This document shows positions 11,601 to 24,434 of a DNA stretch of 64,000 nucleotides, one piece after another. The stretch is from Hydractinia symbiolongicarpus (lineage: Eukaryota; Cnidaria; Hydrozoa; Anthoathecata; Hydractiniidae). Under the pieces are notes generated by a model, which was not told the origin of the DNA, did no database searches, and worked only from the letters and a program-made list of their open reading frames with translations. The position numbers and the translations under genes were made by a program. Where the stretch lies: the NCBI RefSeq assembly GCF_029227915.1, contig NC_079882.1, positions 31,550,001 through 31,614,000 on the forward strand, read 5' to 3'. Every line of letters begins with the position of its first letter. Position 1 is the first letter of the stretch.

Positions 11601-13560
11601 GCGGGATTTCGTTTCCCGGCGATTAAACCTCTTTCATTAAGCGTCTCATCAAAAATGAAAACATTTTTGAAAACTACAAGTCTCATGCGTTTTAGTGGTG
11701 AAAAAATAATTCAAAAAATCGTTCGGGAAATGAGTTTACTCCCTGGGTACTTTCTTCGTATACTTTTGACTATACGGGCCGAGTCCGGGATTTACGGGAA
11801 ATCGCAGGTTTTCGTTTGCCGGCGATTAAACTTCTTTTATTCAGCGCCTCATCAAAAATGAAAACATTTTTGAAAACTACAAGTCTCATGTGTTTTAGTG
11901 ATGGAAAAAATAATTTAAAAAAGCGTTCGGGAAATGAGTTTACTACCTGGGTACTTTCTTTGTATAGTTTTGACTATCCGGGCCGAGTCCGGGATTTAAG
12001 GGAAGTCGCGGGTTTCCATTTGCCGGCGATTAAACTTCTTTTATTCAGCGTCTAATCAAAAATGAAAACATTTTTAAAAACTACAAGTCTCATGGGCTTT
12101 AGTGGTGAAAAAATAATTTAAAAAATCGTTCGGAAAATGAGTTTACTCCCAGGGTACTTTCTTTCTATACTTTTGACTATACGGGCCGAGTCCGGGATTT
12201 ACGGGAAATCGCGGGATTTCGTTTGCCGGCGATTAAAAATCTTTCATTAGGCGTCTCATCAAAAATGAAAACATTTTTGAAAACTGCAAGTCTCATGCGT
12301 TTTAGTGGTGAAAAAATAATTTAAAAAATCGTTTTGGAAATGAGTTTACTCACAGGGTACTTTCTTTGTATACTTTTGACTTTACAGGCCGAGTCCGGGA
12401 TTTACGGGAAATCGCAGGTTTTCGTTTGGCGGCGATTAAACCTCTTTTATTCAGCGTCTCATCAAATATGAAAACAAGTTTGAAGACTACAAGTCTCATG
12501 CGTTTTAGTGGTGAAAAAATAATTTAAAAAGTCGTACGGGAATTGAGTTTACTCCCTGGGTACTTTCTTTGTATACTTTTCACTATACGGGCCAAGCCCG
12601 GGATTTACGGGAAATCGCGGGATTTCATTTGCCGGCGATTAAACCTCTTTCATTAGGCGTCTCATCAAAAGTGAAAACATTTTTGAAAACTGCAAGTCTC
12701 ATGCGTTTTAGTGGTGAAATAATAATTTAAAAAATCGTTCGGGAAATGAGTTTACACCATGGGTACTTTCTTTGTATACTTTTGACTATACGGGCCGACT
12801 CCGGGATTTACGGGAAATCGCAGGTTTTCGTTTGCCGGTGATTAAACTTCTTTTATTCAGCGTCTCATCGAAAATGAAAACATTTTTGAAAACTACAATT
12901 CTCATGCGTTTTAGTGGTGAAAAAATAATTTAAAAAATCGTTCGGGAAATGAGTTTACTCCCTGGGTACTTTCTTTGTATACTTTTGACTATACGTGCCG
13001 AGTCCGGGGTTTACGGGAAATGGCGGGTTTTCGTTTGCCGGCGATTAAACTTCTTTTATTCAGCGTCTCATCAAAAATAAAAAACATTTTTGAAAACTAC
13101 AAGTGTTATGCGTTTTAGTCGTGAAAAAATAATTTAAAAAATCTTTCTGGAAATGAGTTTACTCACAGGGTACTTTCTTTGTATACATTCGACTATACGG
13201 GCCAAGCCCGGGATTTACGGGAAATCGCGGGATTTCGTTTGCCGGCGATTAAACTTCTTTTATTCAGCGTCTAATCAAAAATGAAAACATTTTTGAAAAC
13301 TACAAGTCTCATGTGTTTTAGTGATGGAAAAAATAATTTAAAAAAGCGTTCGGGAAATGAGTTTACTCCCTGGGTACTTTCTTTGTATAGTTTTGACTAT
13401 CCGGGCCGAGTCCGGGATTTAAGGGAAGTCGCGGGTTTCCATTTGCCGGCGATTAAACTTCTTTTATTCAGCGTCTAATCAAAAATGAAAACATTTTTAA
13501 AAACTACAAGTCTCATGGGCTTTAGTGGTGAAAAAATAATTTAAAAAATCGTTCGGAAAA
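8641..13560 (+). repeat. Related higher-order blocks with 11-mer and 9-mer spacing
   Basis: A marker unit (TTTACACCATGGGTAC followed by GCCGACTCC and GCCGGTGATT) occurs with its ATGGGTAC at 8699, 10931 and 12759, and earlier at 3626 and 5858. Successive spacings are 2,232, 2,841, 2,232 and 1,828 bp, that is 11, 14, 11 and 9 monomers within 1 bp. Flanking units are partly shared but monomers are gained or lost between copies. For example, the 11 kb copy lacks units present near 9,061-9,260. A rare insertion (AAAAATAAAAAACATTTTT) is shared by units near 11,250 and 13,073. Confidence 0.8.
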
Positions 13561-16500
13561 TGAGTTTACTCCCAGGGTACTTTCTTTCTATACTTTTGAC
13601 TTTACAGGCCGAGTCCGGGATTTACGGGAAATCGCAGGTTTCGTTTGCCGGCGATTAAACCTCTTTTATTCAGCGTCTCATCAAATATGAAAACAAGTTT
13701 GAAGACTACAAGTCTCATGCGTTTTAGTGGTGAAAAAATAATTTAAAAAGTCGTTTGGGAATTGAGTTTACTCCCTGGGTACTTTCTTTGTATACTTTTC
13801 ACTATACGGGCCAAGCCCGGGATTTACGGGAAATCACGGGTTTTCGTTTGCGGGCGATTAAACTTCTTTTATTCAGCGTCTCATCAAAAATTAAAACATC
13901 TTTGAAAACTACAAATCTCATGCGTTTTAGTGGTGAAAAAATAATTCAAAAAATCGTTCGGGAAATGAGTTTACTCCGTGGGTACTTTCTTTGTATACTT
14001 TTGACTATACGGGCCGACTCCGGGATTTACAGGAAGTCGCGGGTTTTCGTTTGCCGGCGATTAAACTTTTTTTATTCAGCGTCTCATCAAAAATGAAAAC
14101 ATTTTTAAAAACTACAAGTCTCATGGGCTTTAGTGGTGAAATAATAATTTAAAAAATCGTTCGGAAAATGAGTTTACACCCTGGGTAATTTCTTTGTATG
14201 CTTTTGACTATACGGGCCGAGTCCGGGATTTACGGGAAATCGCAGGTTTTCGTTTGCCGGCGATTAAACTTCTTTTATTCAGCGTCTCATCAAAAATGAA
14301 AACATTTTTGGAAACTACAAGTCTTATGCGTTTTAGTGGTGAAAAAAAAAATTAAAAAATCGTTCGGGAAATGAGTTTACTCCCTGGGTACTTTCTTTGT
14401 ATACATTTGCCTATACGGGCCAAGCCGGGATTTACGGGAAATCGCGGGATTTCGTTTGCCGGCGATTAAACCTCTTTCATTAAGCGTCTCATCAAAAATG
14501 AAAACATTTTTGAAAACTACAAGTCTCATGCGTTTTAGTGGTGAAAAAATAATTCAAAAAATCGTTCGGGAAATGAGTTTACTCCCTGGGTACTTTCTTC
14601 GTATACTTTTGACTATACGGGCCGAGTCCGGGATTTACGGGAAATCGCAGGTTTTCGTTTGCCGGCAATTAAACTTCTTTTATTCTGCGCCTCATCAAAA
14701 ATGAAAACATTTTTGAAAACTACAAGTCTCATGTGTTTTAGTGATGGAAAAAATAATTTAAAAAATCGTTTGGGAAATGAGTTTACTCCCTGGGTACTTT
14801 CTTTGTATACTTTTGACTATCCGGGCCGAGTCCGGGATTTAAGGGAAGTCGCGGGTTTCAATTTGCCGGCGATTAAACTTCTTTTATTCAGCGTCTAATC
14901 AAAAATGAAAACATTTTTAAAAACTACAAGTCTCATGGGCTTTAGTGGTGAAAAAATAATTTAAAAAATCGTTCGGAAAATGAGTTTACTCCCAGGGTAC
15001 TTTCTTTCTATACTTTTGACTATACGGCCCGAGTCCGGGATTTACGGGAAATCGCGGGATTTCGGTTGCCGGCGATTAAACCTCTTTCATTAAGCGTCTC
15101 ATCAAAAATGAAAACATTTTTGAAAACTGCAAGTCTCATGCGTTTTAGTGGTGAAAAAATAATTTAAAAATCGTTTTGGAAATGAGTTTACTCACAGGGT
15201 ACTTTCTTTGTATACTTTTGACTTTACAGGCCGAGTCCGGGATTTACGGGAAATCGCAGGTGTTCGTTTGCCGGCGATTAAACCTCTTTTATTCAGCGTC
15301 TCATCAAATATGAAAACAAGTTTGAAGACTACAAGTCTCATGCGTTTTAGTGGTGAAAAAATAATTTAAAAAGTCGTTCGGGAATTGAGTTTACTCCGTG
15401 GGTACTTTCTTTGTATACTTTTGACTATACGGGCCGACTCCGGGATTTACAGGAAGTCGCGGGTTTTCGTTTGCCGGCGATTAAACTTCTTTTATTCAGC
15501 GTCTCATCAAAGATGAAAACATTTTTAAAAACTACAAGTCTCATGGGCTTTAGTGGGAAAATAATAATTTAAAAAATCGTTCGGAAAATGAGTTTACACC
15601 CTGGGTAATTTCTTTGTATGCTTTTGACTATACGGGCCGAGTCCGGGATTTACGGGAAATCGCAGGTTTTCGTTTGCCGGCGATTAAACTTCTTTTATTC
15701 AGCGTCTCATCAAAAATGAAAACATTTTTGAAAACTACAAGTCTCATGGGCTTTAGTGGGAAAATAATAATTTAAAAAATCGTTCGGAAAATGAGTTTAC
15801 ACCCTGGGTAATTTCTTTGTATGCTTTTGACTATACGGGCCGAGTCCGGGATTTACGGGAAATCGCAGGTTTTCGTTTGCCGGCGATTAAACTTCTTTTA
15901 TTCAGCGTCTCATCAAAAATGAAAACATTTTTGAAAACTACAAGTCTCATGCGTTTTAGTGATGGAAAAAATAATTTAAAAAAATTGTTCGGGAAATGAG
16001 TTTACTCCCTGGGTACTTTCTTTGTATACTTTTGACTATACGGGCCGAGTTCGGAATTTAAGGGAAGTCGCGGGTTTCCGTTTGCCGGCGATTAAACTCA
16101 TTTTATTCAGCGTCTAATCAAAAATGAAAACATTTTTAAAAACTACAAGTCTCATGCGTTTTAGTGGTGAAAAAATAATTCAAAAAATCGTTCGGGAAAT
16201 GAGTTTACTCCGTGGGTACTTTCTTTGTATACTTTTGACTATACGGGCCGAGTCCGGGATTTACAGGAAGTCGCGGGTTTTCGTTTGCCGGCGATTAAAC
16301 TTCTTTTATTCAGCGTCTCATCAAAAATGAAAACATTTTTAAAAACTACAAGTCTCATGGGCTTTAGTGGTGAAATAATAATTTAAAAAATCGTTCGGAA
16401 AATGAGTTTACACCCTGGGTAATTTTTTTATATGCTTTTGACTCTACGGGCCGAGACCGGGATTTACGGGAAATCGCAGGTTTTCGTTTGCCGGCGATTA

Positions 16501-17994
16501 AACTTCTTTTATTCAGCGTCTCATCAAAAATGAAAACATTTTTGAAAACTACAAGTCTCATGCGTTTTAGTGGTGAAAAAAAAAATTAAAAAATCGTTCG
16601 GGAAATGAGTTTACTCCCTGGGTACTTTCTTTGTATACATTCGCCTATACGGGCCAAGCCGGGATTTACGGGAAATCGCGGGATTTCGTTTGCCGGCGAT
16701 TAAACCTCTTTCATTAAGCGTCTCATCAAAAATGAAAACATTTTTGAAAACTACAAGTCTCATGCGTTTTAGTGGTGAAAAAATAATTCAAAAAATCGTT
16801 CGGGAAATGAATTTACTCCCTGGGTACTTTCTTCGTATACTTTTGACTATGCGGGCCGAGTCCGGGATTTACGGGAAATCGCAGGTTTTCGTTTGCCGGC
16901 GATTAAACTTCTTTTATTCAGCGCCTCATCAAAAATGAAAACATTTTTGAAAACTACAAGTCTCATGTGTTTTAGTGATGGAAAAAATAATTTAAAAAAG
17001 CGTTTGGGAAATGAGTTTACACCCTGGGTACTTTCTTTGTATACTTTTGACTATCCGGGCCGAGTCCGGGATTTAAGGGAAGTCGCGGGTTTCCATTTGC
17101 CGGCGATTAAACTTCTTTTATTCAGCGTCTAATCAAAAATGAAAACATTTTTAAAAACTACAAGTCTCATGCGTTTTAGTGGTGAAAAAATAATTCAAAA
17201 AATCGTTCGGGAAATGAGTTTACTCCGTGGGTACTTTCTTTGTATACTTTTGACTATACGGGCCGAGTCCGGGATTTACAGGAAGTCGCGGGTTTTCGTT
17301 TGCCGGCGATTAAACTTCTTTTATTCAGCGTCTCATCAAAGATGAAAACATTTTTAAAAACTACAAGTCTCATGGGCTTTAGTGGGAAAATAATAATTTA
17401 AAAAATCGTTCGGAAAATGAGTTTACACCCTGAGTAATTTCTTTGTATGCTTTTGACTATACGGGCCGAGTCCGGGATTTACGGGAAATCGCAGGTTTTC
17501 GTTTGCCGGCGATTAAACTTCTTTTATTCAGCGTCTCATCAAAAATGAAAACATTTTTGAAAACTACAAGTCTCATGCGTTTTAGTGATGGAAAAAATAA
17601 TTTAAAAAAATTGTTCGGGAAATGAGTTTACTCCCTGGGTACTTTCTTTGTATACTTTTGACTATACGAGCCGAGTCCGGAATTTAAGGGAAGTCGCGGA
17701 TTTCCGTTTGCCGGCGATTAAACTCATTTTATTCAGCGTCTAATCAAAAATGAAAACATTTTTAAAAACTACAAGTCTCATGCGTTTTAGTGGTGAAAAA
17801 ATAATTCAAAAAATCGTTCGGGAAATGAGTTTACTCCGTTGGTACTTTCTTTGTATACTTTTGACTATACAGGCCGAGTCCGGGATTTACAGGAAGTCGC
17901 GGGTTTTCGTTTGCCGGCGATTAAACTTCTTTTATTCAGCGTCTCATCAAAAATGAAAACATTTTTAAAAACTACAAGTCTCATGGGCTTTAGT
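13561..17994 (+). repeat. Overlapping 11-mer and 8-mer duplications
   Basis: Two overlapping offsets are visible. The segment from about 13.95 kb to about 15.0 kb matches 16.18-17.13 kb at 2,234 bp (11 units; TAGTGGTG at 14131 matches 16365). The segment from about 15.8 to 16.6 kb matches 17.4-18.2 kb at 1,626 bp (8 units plus 2 bp). A 2-bp-loss variant, AGTGGGAAAATAATAATTT, marks units near 15,555, 15,757 and 17,384, and reappears in the 27-32 kb domain. Frames at 16,364-16,561 (-) and elsewhere are monomer translations. Confidence 0.75.
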
Positions 17995-18857
17995 GGTGAA
18001 ATAATAATTTAAAAAATCGTTTGGAAAATGAGTTTACACCCTGGGTAATTTTTTTATATGCTTTTGACTCTACGGGCCGAGACCGGGATTTACGGGAAAT
18101 CGCAGGTTTTCGTTTGCCGGCGATTAAACTTCTTTTATTCAGCGTCTCATCAAAAATGAAAACATTTTTGGAAACTACAAGTCTCATGCGTTTTAGTGGT
18201 GAAAAAAAAATTTAAAAAATCGTTCGGGAAATGAGTTTACTCCCTGGGTACTTTCTTTGTATACATTCGCCTATACGGGCCAAGCCCGGGATTTACAGGA
18301 AATCCCGGGTTTTCGTTTGCCGGCGATTAAACCTCTGTCATTAAGCGTCTCATCAAAAATGAAAACATTTTTGAAAACTACAAGTCTCATGCGTTTTAGT
18401 GGTGAAAAAAAAAATTAAAAAATCGTTCGGAAAATGAGTTTACACCCTGAGTAATTTCTTTGTATGCTTTTGACTATACGGGCCGAGTCCGGGATTTACG
18501 GGAAATCGCGGGATTTCGTTTGCCGGCGATTAAACCTCTTTCATTAAGCGTCTCATCAAAAATGAAAACATTTCTGAAAACTACAAGTCTCATGCGTTTT
18601 AGTGGTGAAAAAATAATTCAAAAAATCGTTCGGGAAATGAGTTTACTCCCTGGGTACTTTCTTCGTATACTTTTGACTATACGGGCCGAGTCCGGGATTT
18701 ACAGGAAATCGTAGGTTTTCATTTGCCGGCGATTAAACGTCTTTTATTCAGCGCCTCATCAAAAATGAAAACATTTTTGAAAACTACAAGTCTCATGTGT
18801 TTTAGTGATGGAAAAAATAATTTAAAAAAGCGTTTGGGAAATGAGTTTACTCCCTGG
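17995..18857 (+). repeat. Template segment of an out-of-register duplication
   Basis: About 863 bp (roughly 4.25 monomers) recurs directly downstream at an offset of 866 bp. The match begins at GGTGAAATAATAATTT, followed by GTTTGGAAAATGAG and TTTTTTTATATGC, and continues through a unit with CATTTCTGAAAAC. Part of it (about 18,430-18,500) differs from the copy and resembles the unit near 17,430, so conversion after duplication is likely. Confidence 0.8.
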
Positions 18858-18895
18858 CCTGGTGAAATAATAATTTAAAAAATCGTTTGGAAAAT
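18843..18895 (+). repeat. Truncated monomer at a non-homologous junction
   Basis: Landmark GAGTTTAC occurs at 18,843 and again at 18,896, only 53 bp apart, so about 150 bp of a monomer is missing. The sequence runs TTTACTCCCTGG (to 18,857), then CC (18,858-18,859), then TGGTGAAATAATAA. The left part should have continued GTACTTTC. The right part normally follows GGGCTTTAG. The CC fits neither parent. This is the only junction I noticed where the 203-bp register is grossly broken. Confidence 0.88.
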
Positions 18896-19723
18896 GAGTT
18901 TACACCCTGGGTAGTTTTTTTATATGCTTTTGACTCTACGGGCCGAGACCGGGATTTACGGGAAATCGCAGGTTTTCGTTTGCCGGCGATTAAACTTCTT
19001 TTATTCAGCGTCTCATCAAAAATGAAAACATTTTTGGAAACTACAAGTCTCATGCGTTTTAGTGGTGAAAAAAAAATTTAAAAAATCGTTCGGGAAATGA
19101 GTTTACTCCCTGGGTACTTTCTTTGTATACATTCGCCTATACGGGCCAAGCCCGGGATTTACAGGAAATCGCGGGTTTTCGTTTGCCGGCGATTAAACCT
19201 CTGTCATTAAGCGTCTCATCAAAAATGAAAACATTTTTGAAAACTACAAGTCTCATGCGTTTTAGTGGTGAAAAAAAAAATTTAAAAAATCGTTCGGGAA
19301 ATGAGTTTACTCCCTGGGTACTTTCTTTGTATACATTCGCCTATACGGGCCAAGCCGGGATTTACGGGAAATCGCGGGATTTCGTTTGCCGGCGATTAAA
19401 CCTCTTTCATTAAGCGTCTCATCAAAAATGAAAACATTTCTGAAAACTACAAGTCTCATGCGTTTTAGTGGTGAAAAAATAATTCAAAAAATCGTTCGGG
19501 AAATGAGTTTACTCCCTGGGTACTTTCTTCGTATACTTTTGACTATACGGGCCGAGTCCGGGATTTACAGGAAATCGCAGGTTTTCGTTTGCCGGCGATT
19601 GAACTTCTTTTATTCAGCGCCTCATCAAAAATGAAAACATTTTTGAAAACTACAAGTCTCATGTGTTTTAGTGATGGAAAAAATAATTTAAAAAAGCGTT
19701 TGGGAAATGAGTTTACTCCCTGG
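18860..19723 (+). repeat. Copy produced by the out-of-register duplication
   Basis: This segment matches 17,994-18,857 at 866 bp, which equals five monomers minus about 150 bp. It includes the unusual TTTTTTTATATGC unit (18,887-19,081 against 18,021-18,215) with one visible substitution in the compared stretch (GGTAGTTTT against GGTAATTTT). The near identity implies the duplication is recent relative to monomer divergence. Confidence 0.78.
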
Positions 19724-21074
19724 GTACTTTCTTTGTATACTTTTGACTATCCGGCCGAGTCCGGGATTTAAGGGAAGTCGCGGGTTTCCATTTGCCGGCG
19801 ATTAAACTTCTTTTATTCAGCGTCTAATCAAAAATGAAAACATTTTTAAAAACTACAAGTCTCATGGGCTTTAGTGGTGAAAAAATAATTTAAAAAATCG
19901 TTCGGAAAATGAGTTTTACTCCCAGGGTACTTTCTTTCTATACTTTTGACTATACGGGCCGAGTCCGGGATTTACGGGAAATCACGGGATTTCGTTTGCC
20001 GGCGATTAAACCTCTTTCTATAAGCGTCTCATCAAAAATGAAAACATTTTTGAAAACTGCAAGTCTCATGCGTTTTAGTGGTGAAAAAATAATTTAAAAA
20101 ATCGTTTTGGAAATGAGTTTACTCACAGGGTACTTTCTTTGTATACTTTTGACTATCCGGGCCGAGTCCGGGATTTAAGGGAAGTCGCGGGTTTCCATTT
20201 GCCGGCGATTAAACTTCTTTTATTCAGCGTCTAATCAAAAATGAAAACATTTTTAAAAACTACAAGTCTCATGGGCTTTAGTGGTGAAAAAATAATTTAA
20301 AAAATCGTTCGGAAAATGAGTTTACTCCCAGGGTACTTTCTTTCTATACTTTTGACTATACGGGCCGAGTCCGGGATTTACGGGAAATCACGGTTGCCGG
20401 CGATTAAACTACTTTTATTCAGCGCCTCATCAAAAATGAAAACATTTTTGAAAACTACAAGTCTCATGTGTTTTAGTGATGGAAAAATAATTTAAAAAAG
20501 CGTTTGGGAAATGAGTTTACTCCCTGGGTACTTTCTTTGTATACTTTTGACTATCCGGGCCGAGTCCGGGATTTAAGGGAAGTCGCGGGTTTCCATTTGC
20601 CGGCGATTAAACTTCTTTTATTCAGCGTCTAATCAAAAATGAAAACATTTTTAAAAACTACAAGTCTCATTGGCTTTAGTGGTGAAAAAATAATTTAAAA
20701 AATCGTTCGGAAAATGAGTTTACTCCCAGGGTACTTTCTTTCTATACTTTTGACTATACGGGCCGAGTCCGGGATTTACGGGAAATCACGGGATTTCGTT
20801 TGCCGGCGATTAAACCTCTTTCATTAAGCGTCTCATCAAAAATGAAAACATTTTTGAAAACTGCAAGTCTCATGCGTTTTAGTGGTGAAAAAATAATTTA
20901 AAAAATCGTTTTGGAAATGAGTTTACTCACAGGGTACTTTCTTTGTATACTTTTGACTTAACAGGCCGAGTCCGGGATTTACGGGAAATCGCAGGTGTTC
21001 GTTTGCCGGCGATTAAACCTCTTTTATTCAGCGTCTCATCAAATATGAAAACAAGTTTGAAGACTACAAGTCTC
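19661..21074 (+). repeat. Higher-order block C, copy 1 (7-mer, 1,414 bp)
   Basis: This 7-mer is followed at once by a second copy at an offset of 1,414 bp. Shared rare marks are CTATCCGGCCGAG (19,741 region to 21,155), GAGTTTTACTCCCAGG (19,911 to 21,325), CTCTTTCTATAAGCG (20,017 to 21,431) and an 8-bp deletion, ATCACGGTTGCC, near 20,391. The deletion explains why the unit falls short of 1,421 bp. Crossover probably occurred within CTACAAGTCTCATG, where the parents are identical. Confidence 0.87.
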
Positions 21075-22488
21075 ATGTGTTTTAGTGATGGAAAAAATAA
21101 TTTAAAAAAGCGTTTGGGAAATGAGTTTACTCCCTGGGTACTTTCTTTGTATACTTTTGACTATCCGGCCGAGTCCGGGATTTAAGGGAAGTCGCGGGTT
21201 TCCATTTGCCGGCGATTAAACTTCTTTTATTCAGCGTCTAATCAAAAATGAAAACATTTTTAAAAACTACAAGTCTCATGGGCTTTAGTGGTGAAAAAAT
21301 AATTTAAAAAATCGTTCGGAAAATGAGTTTTACTCCCAGGGTACTTTCTTTCTATACTTTTGACTATACGGGCCGAGTCCGGGATTTACGGGAAATCACG
21401 GGATTTCGTTTGCCGGCGATTAAACCTCTTTCTATAAGCGTCTCATCAAAAATGAAAACATTTTTGAAAACTGCAAGTCTCATGCGTTTTAGTGGTGAAA
21501 AAATAATTTAAAAAATCGTTTTGGAAATGAGTTTACTCACAGGGTACTTTCTTTGTATACTTTTGACTATCCGGGCCGAGTCCGGGATTTAAGGGAAGTC
21601 GCGGGTTTCCATTTGCCGGCGATTAAACTTCTTTTATTCAGCGTCTAATCAAAAATGAAAACATTTTTAAAAACTACAAGTCTCATGGGCTTTAGTGGTG
21701 AAAAAATAATTTAAAAAATCGTTCGGAAAATGAGTTTACTCCCAGGGTACTTTCTTTCTATACTTTTGACTATACGGGCCGAGTCCGGATTTACGGGAAA
21801 TCACGGTTGCCGGCGATTAAACTACTTTTATTCAGCGCCTCATCAAAAATGAAAACATTTTTGAAAACTACAAGTCTCATGTGTTTTAGTGATGGAAAAA
21901 TAATTTAAAAAAGCGTTTGGGAAATGAGTTTACTCCCTGGGTACTTTCTTTGTATACTTTTGACTATCCGGGCCGAGTCCGGGATTTAAGGGAAGTCGCG
22001 GGTTTCCATTTGCCGGCGATTAAACTTCTTTTATTCAGCGTCTAATCAAAAATGAAAACATTTTTAAAAACTACAAGTCTCATTGGCTTTAGTGGTGAAA
22101 AAATAATTTAAAAAATCGTTCGGAAAATGAGTTTACTCCCAGGGTACTTTCTTTCTATACTTTTGACTATACGGGCCGAGTCCGGGATTTACGGGAAATC
22201 ACGGGATTTCGTTTGCCGGCGATTAAACCTCTTTCATTAAGCGTCTCATCAAAAATGAAAACATTTTTGAAAACTGCAAGTCTCATGCGTTTTAGTGGTG
22301 AAAAAATAATTTAAAAAATCGTTTTGGAAATGAGTTTACTCACAGGGTACTTTCTTTGTATACTTTTGACTTAACAGGCCGAGTCCGGGATTTACGGGAA
22401 ATCGCAGGTGTTCGTTTGCCGGCGATTAAACCTCTTTTATTCAGCGTCTCATCAAATATGAAAACAAGTTTGAAGACTACAAGTCTCA
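21075..22488 (+). repeat. Higher-order block C, copy 2 (7-mer, about 1,413 bp)
   Basis: Second tandem copy of the 7-mer. It differs from copy 1 by a 1-bp loss (GAGTCCGGATTT near 21,785), after which the offset changes from 1,414 to 1,413 bp. It ends near 22,490, where copy 1 switches to the TGTGTTTTAGTGATGG unit and copy 2 continues with TGCGTTTTAGTGG. Confidence 0.87.
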
Positions 22489-24434
22489 TGCGTTTTAGTG
22501 GTGAAAAAATAATTTAAAAAGTCGTTTGGGAATTGAGTTTACTCCCTGGGTACTTTCTTTGTATACTTTTCACTATACGGGCCAAGCCCGGGATTTACGG
22601 GAAATCGCGGGTTTTCGTTTGCGGGCGATTAAACTTCTTTTATTCAGCGTCTAATCAAAAATGAAAACATTTTTAAAAACTACAAGTCTCATGGGCTTTA
22701 GTGGTGAAAAAATAATTTAAAAAATCGTTCGGAAAATGAGTTTACTCCCAGGGTACTTTCTTTCTATACTTTTGACTATACGGGCCGAGTCCGGGATTTA
22801 CGGGAAATCACGGTTGCCGGCGATTAAACTAATTTTATTCAGCGCCTCATCAAAAATGAAAACATTTTTGAAAACTACAAGTCTCATGTGTTTTAGTGAT
22901 GGAAAAAATAATTTAAAAAAGCGTTTGGGAAATGAGTTTACTCCCTGGGTACTTTCTTTGTATACTTTTGACTATCCGTGCCGAGTCCGGGATTTAAGGG
23001 AAGTCGCGGGTTTCCATTTGCCGGCGATTAAACTTCTTTTATTCAGCGTCTAATCAAAAATGAAAACATTTTTAAAAACTACAAGTCTCATGGGCTTTAG
23101 TGGTGAAAAAATAATTTAAAAAATCGTTCGGAAAATGAGTTTACTCCCAGGATACTTTCTTTCTATACTTTTGACTATACGGGCCGAGTCCGGGATTTAC
23201 GGGAAATCACGGGATTTCGTTTGCCGGCGATTAAACCTCTTTCATTAAGCGTCTCATCAAAAATGAAAACATTTTTGAAAACTGCAAGTCTCATGCGTTT
23301 TAGTGGTGAAAAAATAATTTAAAAAATCGTTTTGGAAATGAGTTTACTCACAGGGTACTTTCTTTGTATACTTTTGACTTAACAGGCCGAGTACGGGATT
23401 TACGGGAAATCGCAGGTGTTCGTTTGCCGGCGATTAAACCTCTTTTATTCAGCGTCTCATCAAATATGAAAACAAGTTTGAAGACTACAAGTCTCATGCG
23501 TTTTAGTGGTGAAAAAATAATTTAAAAAGTCGTTTGGGAATTGAGTTTACTCCCTGGGTACTTTCTTTGTATACTTTTCACTATACGGGCCAAGCCCGGG
23601 ATTTACGGGAAATCGCGGGTTTTCGTTTGCGGGCGATTAAACTTCTTTTATTCAGCGTCTAATCAAAAATGAAAACATTTTTAAAAACTACAAGTCTCAT
23701 GGGCTTTAGTGGTGAAAAAATAATTTAAAAAATCGTTCGGAAAATGAGTTTACTCCCAGGGTACTTTCTTTCTATACTTTTGACTATCCGTGCCGAGTCC
23801 GGGATTTAAGGGAAGTCGCGGGTTTCCATTTGCCGGCGATTAAACTTCTTTTATTTAGCGTCTAATCAAAAATGAAAACATTTTTAAAAACTACAAGTCT
23901 CATGGGCTTTAGTGGTGAAAAAATAATTTAAAAAATCGTTCGGAAAATGAGTTTACTCCCAGGGTACTTTCTTTCTATACTTTTGACTATACGGGCCGAG
24001 TCCGGGATTTACGGGAAATCACGGGATTTCGTTTGCCGGCGATTAAACCTCTTTCATTAAGCGTCTCATCAAAAATGAAAACATTTTTGAAAACTGCAAG
24101 TCTCATGCGTTTTAGTGGTGAAAAAATAATTTAAAAAATCGTTTTGGAAATGAGTTTACTCACAGGGTACTTTCTTTGTATACTTTTGACTTAACAGGCC
24201 GAGTACGGGATTTACGGGAAATCGCAGGTGTTCGTTTGCCGGCGATTAAACCTCTTTTATTCAGCGTCTCATCAAATATGAAAACAAGTTTGAAGACTAC
24301 AAGTCTCATGCGTTTTAGTGGTGAAAAAATAATTTAAAAAGTCGTTTGGGAATTGAGTTTACTCCCTGGGTACTTTCTTTGTATACTTTTCACTATACGG
24401 GCCAAGCCCGGGATTTACGGGAAATCGCGGGTTT
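22489..24434 (+). repeat. 9-mer built from a 5-mer plus a 4-mer
   Basis: The unit starting at 22,736 recurs at 24,556, an offset of 1,820 bp (nine monomers minus about 7, again because of the 8-bp-deletion unit). Inside it, CTATCCGTGCC recurs at 812 bp (22,976 to 23,788). The linked ACTTAACAGGCCGAGTACGGG unit also recurs at 812 bp (23,381 to 24,193), exactly four monomers. So a 4-mer duplication is nested within a larger one. Confidence 0.8.
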
